Below are positions 41,051 through 53,229 of a DNA stretch of 64,000 nt, piece by piece. Each line of letters begins with the position of its first letter. Position 1 is the first letter of the stretch. The stretch comes from Chamaelirium japonicum (taxonomy: Eukaryota; Streptophyta; Magnoliopsida; Liliales; Melanthiaceae): positions 46,578,999-46,642,998 of the forward strand of contig OX393552.1 of the NCBI GenBank assembly GCA_947650365.1, in the 5' to 3' direction. Position numbers and translations under genes: made by a program. The notes beneath the pieces are model-generated. The model was not told where the DNA came from, ran no database searches, and saw only the letters and a program-made list of their open reading frames with translations.

Positions 41051-42579
41051 AGGAATGAATTAGAATGGATACATTCATGCGAATGAATTAGAATGGATAC
41101 ATACGAATGAATTAGAATGGATCGTATGAACGAATTAGAATGGATCGTATGAACGAATTAGAATGGATCGTACGAATGAATTAGAATGGATATATTCGAG
41201 CGAATGAATTAGAATGGATCGTACGAATGAATTAGAATGGATCATAGGAATGAATTAGAATGGATCGTGCAAATGAATTAGAATGGATCATGCGAATGAA
41301 TTAGAATAGATCGTGCGAATGAATTAGAATGGATCGTGCGAACGAATTAGAATGGATCGTATGAACGAATTAGAATGGATCGTACGAATGAATTAGAATT
41401 GATACATTCGAGCGAATGAATTAGAATGGATCATACAAATGAATTAGAATGGATCATAGGAATGAATTAGAATGGATCGTACGAATAAATTAGAATGGAT
41501 CGCACAAATGAATTAGAATGGATACATTTGTGCGATGGATAAGAGTGGAGCGTACGAATGAATTAGAATGCATCCATTCTAATTCATTCGTACGATCCAT
41601 TCTAATTCATTTGCATGAATATATCCATTCTAATTCATTCGTTCGATCCATTCTAATTCATTCGTACAATCCATTCTAATTCATTCACATGATCCATTCT
41701 AATTCATTCGTACGAATGGATTAGAATGGATACATTTGTGCAATCCATTCTAATTCATTTGTACGATCCATTCTAATTCATTCGCACGAATGAATTAGAA
41801 TGGATACATTCGTGCGAATGAATTAGAATGGATCGTATGAATGAATTAGAATGGATCGTACGAATGAATTAGAATGGATACATTCGTGCGAATGAATTAG
41901 AAAGGATCATACGAATGAATTAGAATGGATCGGGCGAATGAATTAGAATTGATCATACGAATGGATTAGAATGGATCGTACGAATGAATTAGAATGGATC
42001 GTACAAATGAATTAGAAAGGTTACATTTGTGAGAATGAATTAAAATGGATCGTACGAATGAATTAGAATGGATCGTACGAATGAATTAGAATGGATCATA
42101 CGAATGAATTAGAATAGATATATTCATGCGAATGAATTAGAATGGATCGTATGACTAAATTAGAATGGATCGTGCTAATGAATTAGAATGGATCGTATGA
42201 ATAAATTAGAATGGATCGTACGAATGAATTAGAATGGATTGTACGAATGGATTAGAATGGATCGTATGAATGAATTAGAATGGATCGTACGAATGAATTA
42301 GAATAGCTCATACGAATAAATTAGAATGAATTGGAATGGATCGTACGAATGAATTAGAATGGATTGTGCGAATGAATTAGACTGGATTGTATGAATGAAT
42401 AAGAATGGATCGTACAAATGAATTAGAATGGATCATAGGAAAGAATTAGAATGGATCGTACGAATGGATTAGAACGCATTGTACGAATGAATTAGAATGG
42501 ATCGTATAAATGAATTAGAATAGATACATTCATGCGAATGAATTAGAATGGATCGGACGAATGAATTAGAATGGATCGT
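41051..42579 (+). repeat. Satellite, mainly F block
   Basis: F monomers interrupted by R at 41571-41711 and 41741-41786, which are among the smallest flips in the window. No gene is seen. Confidence 0.93.
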
Positions 42580-43775
42580 ACGATTCATTCTAATTCGTTC
42601 GTACGATCCATTCTAATTCATTCGAAAGATCCATTCTAACTCATTCGGTGGATCCATTCTAATTCATTCGTACGATCCATTCTTATTCATTCATACAATC
42701 CATTCTAATTCAATCGCACAATCCATTCTAATTCATTCGTACGATCCATTCTAATTCATTCTAATTCATTCATATGAGCTATTCTAATTCATTCATATGA
42801 TCCATTCTAATCCATTCGTACAATCCATTCTAATTCATTCGTACAAACCATTCTAATTCATTCTCACAAATGTAACCTTTCTAATTTATTTGTACGATCC
42901 ATTCTAATTCATTCGCACGAATGTATCCATTCTAATTCATTCGTACGATCCATTCTAATTCGTTCGTACGATCCATTCTAATTCGTTCGTACGATCCATT
43001 CTAATTCGTTCGTACGATCCATTCTAATTCATTCGCACGAATGTAACCATTCTAATTCATTCGTACGATCCATTCTAATTCATTCGTACGAACCATTCTA
43101 ATTCATTCTCACAAATGTAACCTTTCTAATTTATTTGTACGATCCATTCTAATTCATTCGCACGAATGTATCTATTCTAATTCATTCGTACGATCCATTC
43201 TAATTCATTCGTACGATCCATTCTAATTCATTCTCACAAATGTAACCTTTCTAATTCATTTGTACGATCCATTCTAATTCATTCGTACGATCCATTCTAA
43301 TCCATTCGTACGATCCATTCTAATTCATTCGCACGAATGTATCCATTCTAATGTATTCCTACGATTCATTCTAATTCATTCGCACAATCCATTCTAATTC
43401 ATTCGTACGATCCATTCTAATTTACTCGTCCGATCCATTCTAATTCATTCGTATGATCCATTCTAATTCATTCGGATGATTCATTCTAATTCATTCGTAT
43501 GATCCATTCTAATTCATTCGGTGGATCCATTCTAATTCCTTCGTACGATCCATTCTAATTCATTCGCACGATCCATTCTAATTTTTTCGTACTGTCCATT
43601 CTAATTCATTCGTTGTATCAATTCTAATTCATTCGTACGATCCATTCTAATTCATTCGTACGATCCATTCTTATTCATTCATACGATCCATTCTAATTCA
43701 TTCGCACGATCCATTCTAATTCATTCGCACAATCCATTCTAATTCATTCGTACGATCCATTCTAATTCATTTATA
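42580..43775 (-). repeat. Satellite, R block
   Basis: R monomers, with the GGTGGATCC marker near 42645 and 43509. A local duplication of the TTCTCACAAATGTAACC variant tract lies at about 42860-43260. No gene is seen. Confidence 0.95.
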
Positions 43776-45339
43776 CGAATGAATTAGAATGGATCGTACG
43801 AATGGATTAGAATGGATCGTACGAATGAATTAGAATGGATCGTATGAACGAATTAGAATGGATCGTATGTACGAATTAGAATGGATCATATGAATGAATT
43901 AGAATGGATTGTACGAATGAATTAGAATGGATTGGGCGAATGAATTAGAACGGATTGTGCGAATGAATTAGAATGGATCATGTGAATGAATTAGAATGGA
44001 TCGTACGAATGAATTAGAATGGATCATAGGAATGAATTAGAATGGATCGTGCAAATGAATTAGAATGGATCGTATGAATGAATTAAAATGGATCGTACGA
44101 TCCATTCTAATTCATTCTCACAAATACATCCATTCTAATTCATTCGTATGATCCATTCTAATTCATTCGCACGATCCATTCTAATTCATTCGCACAAATA
44201 TATCGATTCTAATTCATTCGTACGATCCATTCTAATTCATTCGTACGATCCATTCTAATTCGTTCGTACGATCCATTCTAATTTGTTCGTACGATCCATT
44301 CTAATTCATTCGCACGATCCATTCTAATTCATTTGTACGATCCATTTTAATTCATTCACATGATCCATTCTAATTCATTCGTACAATGCGATCTAATTCA
44401 TTCGCTCGAATGTATCCATTCTAATTCATTCGCACGAATGAATTAGAATGGATCGGACGAATAAATTAGAATGGATCGTACGATTCATTCTAATTCATTC
44501 GTACGATCCATTCTAATGCATTCGTACGATTCATTCTAATTCATTCGCAGATCCATTCTAATTCATTCGTACGATCGATTCTTATTCATTCATACGATCC
44601 ATTCTAATTCATTCGCACAATCCATTCTAATTCATTCGTACGATCCATTCTAATTCATTCGTATGATCCATTCTAACTCATTTTAGAATGGATCGTACGA
44701 ATGAATTAGAATGGATCGTATGAATGAATTAGAATGGATCGTACGAATGAATTAGAATGGATACATTCGTGCGAATGAATTAGAATGGATCGTAGGAATG
44801 GATTAGAATGGATCGTACGAATGAATTAGAATGGATCGTACAAATGAATTAGAAAGGTTACATTTGTGAGAATGAATTAGAATGGATCATACGAATGAAT
44901 TAGAATGGATCGTACGAATGGATTAGAATGGATCGTACGAATGGATTAGAATGGATACATTCGTGCGAATGAATTAGAATGGATCGTACGAATGAATTAG
45001 AATGGATCGAACGAATGAATTAGAATGGATACATTCGAGCGAATGAATTAGAATAGATCGTAGGAATGAATTAGAATGAATCATACGAATGAATTAGAAT
45101 AGATCGTAGGAATGAATTAGAATGGATCATACGAATGAATTAGAATGGATCGTATGAACGAATTAGAATGGATCGTACGAACGAATTAGAATGGATTGTA
45201 TGAACGAATTAGAATGGATACATTCGTGCGAATCAATTAAAATGGATCGTACAAATGAATTAGAATTGATCGTACGAATGAATTATAATAGATCGTATGA
45301 ATGGATTTGAATGGATCGTACGAATGAATTAGAGTGGAT
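43776..45339. repeat. Satellite, alternating blocks
   Basis: F 43776-44096, R 44097-44433, F 44434-44480, R 44481-44682, F 44683-45339. Most switches lie on GTAC-centred palindromes; the one at 44683 (CATTTTAGAATGG) does not. Confidence 0.93.
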
Positions 45340-45568
45340 AGAATGTAACCTTTCTAATTCATTTGTACAATCCATTCTAATTCATTCGCACGATCCATTC
45401 TAATTCATTCGTATGATCCATTCTAATTCATTCCTACTATCTATTCTTTCGCACGATCCATTCTAATTCATTCGTACGATCTATTCTAATTTATTCGTAC
45501 GATCTATTCTAATTTATTCACATGATCCATTCTAAATCATTCGTACGATCCATTCTACGATCCATTCT
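45340..45568 (-). repeat. Satellite, R block left of LINE 2
   Basis: R monomers ending in a shortened monomer, CCATTCTACGATCCATTCT. The last 15 bases are the target duplication of LINE 2. Confidence 0.93.
45554..45568 (+). repeat. Target-site duplication of LINE 2, tail side (15 bp)
   Basis: TCTACGATCCATTCT here recurs exactly at 48103-48117. The shortened TCTACGATCC join is uncommon in the array, so the match at both element ends is good evidence for a target duplication. Confidence 0.85.
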
Positions 45569-45604
45569 TTTTTTTTTTTTTTTTTTCAATCAAGATTAGG
45601 GGAT

Positions 45605-45610
45605 TTTATT
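45605..45610 (-). terminator. AATAAA polyadenylation signal of LINE 2
   Basis: TTTATT on the + strand (AATAAA on the element strand), about 18 bp from the tail and inside the 3' end shared with LINE 1. Confidence 0.75.
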
Positions 45611-45715
45611 AGGGACCCCGCCCAACAAGAATATCCATTACATCTCTGGACTTTATATAAACAAGTCCTCAAGAAAGAAAATAAAGGAACCAAAATACAA
45701 CAAAAGAAAAATTTG

Positions 45716-45843
45716 CATCTTAGTCATGAAAGAACTTTCTGAATCCAGAAATCAGCTTAACTCCCCTCAAACAAAGCCTAGAACAAAACAAGCTTAGACC
45801 ATATATCAGCCAATATAGACTGAATCTGAAGATATCAACCTTT
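45716..45843 (-). repeat. Inverted repeat arm 1 in the LINE 2 3'UTR (128 bp)
   Basis: This arm starts CATCTTAGTC and ends ATCAACCTTT on the + strand and is the reverse complement of 46028-46155 with about five mismatches. It is in the natural 3'UTR orientation, as it continues into the poly(A) signal and tail. Confidence 0.9.
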
Positions 45844-46027
45844 CTGATAAAACTATCTCTGAAATCAGCTTAACTCCCCTCAAACAAGCCTTCTCACAGT
45901 CTCAGCCTCTGCTCCAACCTTCTCTGAAAATTAGAAATTCAGTAAACCTTCTCAATCACAACCTTGAGACAAAAGAATACAGCAGACAATTCAGATAGTC
46001 CTCCTTTCATAATGAATCGTCCTTCTA

Positions 46028-46155
46028 AAAGGTTGATATCTTCAGATTCAGTCTACTTTGGCTGATATATGGTCTTAGCTTGTATTGTTCTAGGCTTTGT
46101 TTGAGGGGAGTTAAGCTGATTTCTGGATTCAGAAAGTTCTTTCAGGACTAAGATG
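46028..46155 (+). repeat. Inverted repeat arm 2, replacing the RNase H end of LINE 2
   Basis: The reverse complement of arm 1, separated from it by 184 bp. It abuts the truncated RNase H codons with about ten intervening bases. A direct repeat of 25 bp (AATCAGCTTAACTCCCCTCA plus AACAA) also occurs at 45750-45774 and 45863-45887, showing further local copying. Confidence 0.9.
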
Positions 46156-46160
46156 AATTG

Positions 46161-47399
46161 CTATTTGTAGTTCACTGCTAGTAAGGAATCAGATTCTATC
46201 CATAAATGCGAAATATTCATCTTCTCTGCATAAGACAGCCCATACTCTATAGCATCTAATTCCACAGCAATTATTTGCTTATGTTTAGAAGGACCATTAT
46301 AGCTCAAAATATCCTGACCTTCAGAATTTCTGAAAATCCCTCCAATTGAGGTGTTACTATCTTTAACAGCCCCATCTATGTTGAGCTTAATCCAATCCAC
46401 TGTAGGTTTTTCCCAGAATACATGGGTTGTATTCTTGTGATAAGAAGAGAAAGAAAGACCCCATTTAGCTGCAGAAATTCTCGTTTCATAGCTGTCTTCT
46501 TCATACAATTTGATATCAGAAAGCCGAATATGAATAGTTCTAGTAATAATAGCCAACAGTAGTCTTTTATGTCTAGTAACCTTATCAAAGATCCTTTTGT
46601 TCCTTTCCTCCCATAACACATAAACTACACATCCTAAAGCTATTTTAGCAATAGTAGCAATCAAACCTTCCCCTTTGAATTTATGTTGAAGCCTTTGAAT
46701 TTCCTCTTGTAGAGATCCAATTCTCATTACTTTGATCCCTAACCGAGCAAGAACTGATCTCCATATCCAATTTGAATAAGAACATTTAAAGAAAATATGG
46801 TCATGATTCTCTCTATCCGACCAACAGAGAGTGCACCATGAATGAACATTAATCCCTCTTCTTTGCAGTTTATCACAAGTGAGAAGATTCTGTTTAAAGG
46901 ATCTCCATAAACATAGGGCATGTCTTTCAATCCTATGCTTATGCCAAATCCAGTTGTATTCAGCAATGAGAGGCATTTTAATTCTGATAGCATTCCAAGC
47001 TGATTTAAGAGAGTAAAGGCCATCACTTGAAGACTTCCACACAATTAAATCTGAACTATCTGGATATTGGATGATATGAGCTCTAATCTTCTCATACATA
47101 ATCATAAGCTCTGCAGAATTAGGTGAAGGAAGAGACCAGCAATTGCCATTCCTGAATTTGTTAATCATAAATTCAGTACCATACCCCATATCATAAGCTG
47201 CTCTTTTACCATATTTATCAATCAGCCTGCCTTCAGAATGCCATATATCCATCCAAAAATTAGTGTTGCAACCATTGCCCACTATATTTTGAATAAGAGG
47301 TTGAACCTGATCTCTGCATTTAAGAAGACCTCTCCAGGTGCCTGAAGCTCTTGGATTATTTTTACAGTCCCAAATAGTATCCTTCTTCAAATACTTCAT
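46161..47399 (-). pseudogene. LINE ORF2 fragment: connector, zinc knuckle and partial RNase H
   Basis: An open frame of 412 codons that continues the RT fragment after a one-base frameshift; its ATG overlaps the preceding stop and is not a natural start. The zinc knuckle is C189, C192, H201, C206. RNase H starts near residue 335 with D342 (NIDGA), E380 (AVELDAI) and D404 (ESDS). The frame stops at VNYK, so the fourth acidic residue (D321 of the LINE 1 frame) and the rest of the domain are lost. The loss coincides with the start of an inverted copy of the element's own 3'UTR, so it comes from a rearrangement rather than a point mutation. Protein agreement with LINE 1 across the shared part is roughly four in five residues by eye. 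Confidence 0.9.
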
Positions 47400-48102
47400 C
47401 TAATCCATTTAGACCATAAAGACTGATCATTAGAGCAAATTCTCCAAATGTATTTAGCCAAAGCTGCAATGTTCCAATCTCTAATATTTCTAAATCCCAG
47501 ACCTCCTTCTTTTTTGGGAAGGCAAAGCTTTTTCCAAGCAATAGGAATCATCCTCTTCGAATTACTGTTTCCTCCCCACAGGAATCTGGTGAAAATCCTT
47601 TCAATCTCCTTTATAATAGACTTAGGAAATTCAAACACACCAGACCAATAAACTTGGATAGAATTAAGCACTGATTTTATCAATTCAACTCTACCAGCAA
47701 AGGAGAGAAAATTCTTATTCCAAGAGCTGATTCTGACTCTGATTTTATCAATAAGAGTTTGGCAATCAGCTTGCTTAAGACACTTAGAAATAAGAGGAAG
47801 ACCAAGGTACTTAACTGGCAGTTTACCTTCTCCAAAGTCAAGGATAGAAAGAAGTTCTTGCTTATCCATAACATTATGACTGAAGAAGATCTTTGACTTA
47901 TTATGATTGATGTCTAACCCTGATTAAGCAGAAAAAGTTTTGAGAACTTCATTTAAAACTTCCGCAGTTTTTCTATCAGCTTTGCAGAAAATAAGCAGAT
48001 CATCAGCATAAGCAAGATGCGAGATAGCAATACTGCCCAGAGAGGGAACTTCAATAAGCTGATTATCTATAGCTTCCTTAAGCATACAAGAAAGAACATT
48101 AA
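47396..48102 (-). pseudogene. LINE ORF2 fragment: reverse transcriptase from YADD box onward
   Basis: Translation of the - strand from 48102 gives INVLSCMLKEAIDNQLIEVP, then HLAYADDLLIFCKAD, the catalytic YADD box of LINE reverse transcriptase. One in-frame TAA (47924-47926 on the + strand) interrupts it after KTFSA. It then continues as a 157-codon open frame from 47869 (MDKQELLSIL...) through KYLGLPL, FAGRVELIKSVL, FLWGG and KKEGGLGFRNIRDWN. These are standard thumb/connector motifs that follow the RT palm in plant L1s. The frame ends at TGA next to WIR, where a one-base frameshift moves the reading into the next frame (MKYLKK...). Upstream RT blocks and the endonuclease are absent. Confidence 0.9.
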
Positions 48103-48117
48103 TCTACGATCCATTCT
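48103..48117 (+). repeat. Target-site duplication of LINE 2, 5' side (15 bp)
   Basis: TCTACGATCCATTCT, identical to 45554-45568. Satellite then continues in the same R orientation as on the left side. Confidence 0.85.
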
Positions 48118-48201
48118 AATCCATTCGTATGATCCGTTCTAATCCATTCGTACGATCCATTCTAATTCATTCTCACAAATGTAACCTTTCTAATTCATTT
48201 G
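48103..48201 (-). repeat. Satellite, R block right of LINE 2
   Basis: About four R monomers ending at TTCATTTGACGAATG, a shortened R-to-F join. Confidence 0.94.
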
Positions 48202-48809
48202 ACGAATGAATTAGAATGGATCATACAAATGAATTAGAAAGGTTACATTCGTGAGAATGAATTAGAATGGATCGTGCGAATGAATTAGAATTGATCATAC
48301 GAATGAATTAGAATGGATCGTACGACTGAATAAGAATGGATCGTACCAATGAATTAGAATGGATACATTCGAGCGAATGAACTAGAATAGATCATAGGAA
48401 TGAATTAGAATGGATCATACGAATGAATTAGAATGGATCGTATGAATGAACTAGAATGGATCGTACGAATTAATTAGAATGGATACATTCGTGCGAATGA
48501 ATTAGAATGGATCGTACGAATCAATTAGAATGGATCGTACGAATGAATTAGAATGAATCGTACGAATGAATTAGAATAGATCGACGAATGAATTAGAATG
48601 GATACATTTGTATGAATAAATTAGAATGGATTGTACGAATGAATTCGAATGGATACATTCTTGCGAATAAATTAGAATGGATCGTATATTCGTGCAAATA
48701 AATTAGAATGGATCATACGAATGAATTAGAATGGATCGTGCGAATGAATTAGAATGAATCGTACGAATGCATTAGAATGGATCGTATGAATGAATTAGAA
48801 TGAATCATA
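48202..48809 (+). repeat. Satellite, F block
   Basis: F monomers that include the tract ATTTGTA, GTAC, ATTCTTGC, GTATATTCGTGC, ATACG, GTGCG (48600-48740). This tract precedes the recurrent flip at 48810 and is also found near 5861, 25398, 50636 and 55487. Confidence 0.94.
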
Positions 48810-51675
48810 CGATCCATTCTAATTCATTCGTCCGATCCATTCTAATTCATTCGCACGAATATATCCATTCTAATTCATTCGTACAATCCATACTAATTCA
48901 TTCGTACGATCCATTCTTATTCATTCATATGATCCATTCTAATTCATTCGTACGATCCATTCTAATTCATTCGTACGATACATTCTAATTCATTCGCATG
49001 AATGTATTCATTCTAATTATATCGTACGATCCATTCTAATTCATTCATACGATCCATTCTAATTCATTCGTATGATCCATTCTAATTCATTCCTACGATC
49101 TATTCTAATTCATTCGCTCGAATGGATTGTACGAATGAATCAGATTGGATCATGCGAATGAATTTGAATGGATCGTACGAATGGATTAGAATGGATCGAA
49201 CGAATGAATTAGAATGGATACATTCGAGCGAATGAATTAGAATAGATCGTAAGAATGAATTAGAATGGATCATACGAATGAATTAGAATGGATCGTACGA
49301 ATGAATTAGAATGGTGCGAATGAATTAGAATGGATCATAGGAATGAATTAGAACGAATCGTGCGAATGAATTAGAATATATCCATTCTAATTCATTTGTA
49401 CGATCCATTCTAATTCATTCGTATAATGCGTTCTAATCCATTCGTACGATCCATTCTAATTCATTCCTATGATCCATTCTAATTCATTCGTACGATCCAT
49501 TCTAATTCATTCGCTCGAATGTATCCATTCTAATTCATTCGTACGATCCATTCTAATTCGTTCATACGATCCATTCTAATTCGTTCGTACGAATGTATCC
49601 ATTCTAATTCATTCGCACGATCCATTCTAATCCATTCGTACGATCCATTCTAATTCATTCGTACAAATGAATTAGAATGGATCGTATGAATGAATAAGAA
49701 TGGATCGTATGAATGAATTAGAATGGATTGTGCGAATGAATTAGAATGAATCGTATGAATGCATTAGAATGGATACATTCGTGCGAATGAATTAGATTGG
49801 ATCGTACGAATGAATTAGAATGGATCATACAAATGAATTAGAAAGGTTACATTCATGAAAATGAATTAGAATGGATCGTACGAATGAATTAGAATGGATC
49901 ATGCGAATGAATTAGAATGGATCTTACGAATGGATTAGAACGCATTGTATGAATGAATTAGAATGGATCGTACAAATGAATTAGAATGGATATATTCATG
50001 CGAATGAATTAGAGAATGGATCCACCGAATGAATTAGAATAGATCGTACGAATGAATTAGAATGAATCATCCGAATGAATTAGATCGTACGATTCATTCT
50101 AATTCATTCGTACGATCCATTCTAATGCATTCGTACGATTCATTCTAATTCATTCGCACGATCTATTCTAATTCATTCGTACGATCGATTCTTATTCATT
50201 CATACGATCAATTCTATTTCATTCGCACGAATGTAACCATTCTAATTCGCACGATCCATTCTAATTCATTCGTACGATCCATTCTAATTCATTTGTACGA
50301 TCCATTCTAATTCATTCACACAAATGTATCCATTCTAATTCATTTGTATGATCTATTCTAATTCATTCGTACGATCAATTCTAATCCATTCGTACGATCC
50401 ATTCTAATCCATTCGTACGATCCATTCTAATCCATTCGTATGAATGTATCCATTTTAATTCGTACAAATAAATTAGAATGAATTAGAATGGATTGTACGA
50501 ATGAATTAGAATGGATACATTCGTGCGAATGAATTAGAATGGATCGTACGAATGAATTAGAATGGATCGTGCGAATGAATTAGAATGAATCGTACGAGTG
50601 AATTAGAATGGATCGTACGAATGAATTAGAATGGATTCATTTGTACGAATAAATTAGAATGGAATGTACGAATGAATTAGAATGGATACATTCTTGCGAA
50701 TAAATTAGAATGGATCGTATATTCATGCAAAAAAATTAGAATGGATCATACCAATGAATTAGAATGGATCGTGCGAATGAATTAGAATGAATCGTACGAA
50801 TGCATTAGAATGGATCGTACGAATGAATTAGAATGGATACATTTGTCCGAATGAATTAGAATGGATCGTACGAATGAATTAGAATGGATCGTACGAATGA
50901 ATTAGAATTGATCATACTAATGAATTAGAATGGATCATATGAATGAATTAGAATGGATCGTGCGAATGAATTAGAATGGATTGTACAAATGAATTAGAAT
51001 GGATCCACCGAATGAGTTAGAATGGATCATACGAATGAATTAGAATGGATCGTACGAACGAATTAGAATGAATCGTATGATCCATTCTAATTCATTCGTC
51101 CGATCCATTCTAATTCATTCACACGAATGTATCCATTCTAATTCATTCGTACAATCCATTCTAATTCATTCGCACGATCCATTCTAATTCATTCGTATGA
51201 TCCATTCTAATTCATTCCTACGATCTATTCTAATTCATTCGCTCGAATGTATCCATTCTAACCTTTCTAATTCATTCGTACGATCCATTCTAATTCATTC
51301 TCACGAATGTAACCTTTCTAATTCATTTGTATGATCCATTCTAATTCATTCGTACGATCCATTCTAATTCATTCGCACGAATGTAACCATTCTAATTCAT
51401 TCGTACGATCCATTCTAATTCATTCCTACGATCCATTCTAATTCATTCGCACGAATGTATCCATTCTAATTCATTTGCACGATCCATTCTAATTCATTCC
51501 TATGATCCATTCTAATTCGTTCGTACGATCCATTCTAATTCATTCGTACGATCCATTCTAATTCATTCGTACGATCTATTCTAATTCATTCGTATGATCC
51601 ATTCTAATTCATTCCTACGATCTATTCTAATTCATTCGCTCGAATGTATCCATTCTAATTCATTCTAATTCTAAT
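48810..51675. repeat. Satellite with alternating orientation
   Basis: R 48810-49120, F 49121-49377, R 49378-49662, F 49663-50088, R 50089-50463, F 50464-51076, R 51077-51675. It contains the recurrent flip at 48810 and 51076 and the GATCCACCGAATGAG variant at 51001. No gene is seen. Confidence 0.94.
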
Positions 51676-53229
51676 TAGAATAGATCATACGAATGAATTA
51701 GAATGGATTGTACGAATGAATTTGAATGGTTACATTTAAGCGAATGAATTAGAATGGATCATACGAATGGATTAGAATGGATCGTACGAATGAATTAGAA
51801 TGGATCATATGAATGAATTTGAATGGATCGTACGAATAAATTAGAATGGATCGTACGAATGAATTAGAAAAGGTTACCTTTGTGAGAATGAATTAGAATG
51901 GATCGTATGAATGAATTAGAATGGATTAGAATGGATCGTACGAATGAATTAGAATGGATTGTGCGAATGAATTAGAATGGATCGTACGAATGAATTAGAA
52001 TGGATCGTATGAATGAATTAGAATGGATACATTCGTGCGAATGAATTAGAATGGATCATATGAAAGAATTAGAATGGATCGTGCAAATGAATTAGAATGG
52101 ATACATTCGTGCGAATGAATTAGAATGGACCGTAGGAATGAATTAGAATGGATCGTACGAATGAATTCTAATTCATTCGTACGATCCATTCTAATTCGTT
52201 TGTACGATCCATTCTAATTTGTTCATACGATCCATTCTAATTCGCTCGTACGATCCATTCTAATTCGTTCGTACGATCCATTGTAATGAATTCGTATGAT
52301 CCATTCTAATCCATTTGCACGATCCATTCTAATTCATTCCTATGATCCATTCTAATTCATTCATACGATCCATTCTAATTCATTCGCTCGAATGTATCTA
52401 TTCTAATTCATTTGCACGATCCATTCTAATTCATTCGTACAATCCATTCTAATTCATTCGTACGATCCATTCTAATTCTTTCGTACGATCCATTCTAATT
52501 CATTCGTATGATCCATTCTAATCCATTTGCACGATCCATTCTAATTCATTCCTATGATCCATTCTAATTCATTCATATGATCCATCCTAATTCATTCGCA
52601 CGAATGTATCCATTCTAATTCATTTGCACGATCCATTTTAATTCATTCGTACAATCTATTCTAATTCATTCGTACGATCCATTCTAATTCGTTCGTACGA
52701 TCCATTCTAATTCATTCGTTTGATCCATTCTAATTCATTTGTACGATCCATTCTAATTCATTCGTACGATCCAATCTAATTCATTCATATGATCTATTCT
52801 AGTCCATTCGCACGATTAGAATGGATACATTCGAGCGAATGAATTAGAATGGATCGGACGAATTAATTAGAATGGATCGTACGAATGAATTAGAATGGAA
52901 ATATTCGTGCGAATGAATTAGAATGGATCATATGAAAGAATTAGAATGGATCGTGCAAATGAATTAGAATGGATACATTCGTGCGAATGAATTAGAATGG
53001 ATTGTAGGAATGAATTAGAATGGATCGTACGAATGAATTAGAATGGTTACATTCGTGCGATTGAATTAGAATGGATCGTACGAATGGATTAGAATGGATC
53101 GTACGAATGAATTAGAATGGATCGTACAAATGAATTAGAAAGGATCCATTCTAATCCATTCGTACAATCCATTCTAATTCATTCGTCCGATCCATTCTAA
53201 TTTATTCGCTCGAATGTATCCATTCTAAT
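51676..53229. repeat. Satellite with alternating orientation
   Basis: F 51676-52165, R 52166-52814, F 52815-53144, R 53145-53229. Flips lie on GAATTC (52163-52168) and GGATCC (53142-53147). A local duplication in the R block repeats a tract near 52270-52420 at about 52500-52640. Confidence 0.94.

Larger units (their letters stand above)
35390..41280 (+). repeat. Segmental duplication, copy B (about 5.9 kb)
   Basis: Twelve flips at 36197, 36273, 36536, 37850, 38169, 38212, 38342, 40028, 40213, 40357, 40598 and 41051 repeat the order and approximate spacing of copy A at 15.69-21.41 kb. Rare neighbours also match, for example CATTCGAATGG at the F switch (18231 and 37847) and GATGCAATC at 20824 and 40599. 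Copy B carries its own 235-bp tandem duplication, seen as GATGTATTC at 37037 and 37272. Confidence 0.85.
45569..48102 (-). mobile_element. 5'-truncated L1-type LINE (LINE 2) with internal 3' rearrangement
   Basis: A non-LTR retrotransposon fragment of about 2.53 kb on the - strand. Reading from its 5' end at 48102: the end of the reverse transcriptase with the YADD box, RT thumb/connector, zinc knuckle, an RNase H domain cut short, a 128-bp inverted 3'UTR copy, the normal 3'UTR, AATAAA (45605-45610 on the complement) and a tail of 19 T on the + strand (45568-45586, the first shared with the target duplication). It is flanked by a 15-bp target duplication. It has at least two coding breaks besides the missing RNase H end, so it cannot move by itself. 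The long uniform tail suggests a fairly recent insertion. It shares its 3' terminus with LINE 1. Confidence 0.94.

Noticed and set aside
46376-47044. Overlapping frames in LINE 2 on both strands
   Set aside because: They are out-of-frame shadows of the ORF2 fragment, which has clear zinc-knuckle and RNase H motifs in another frame.
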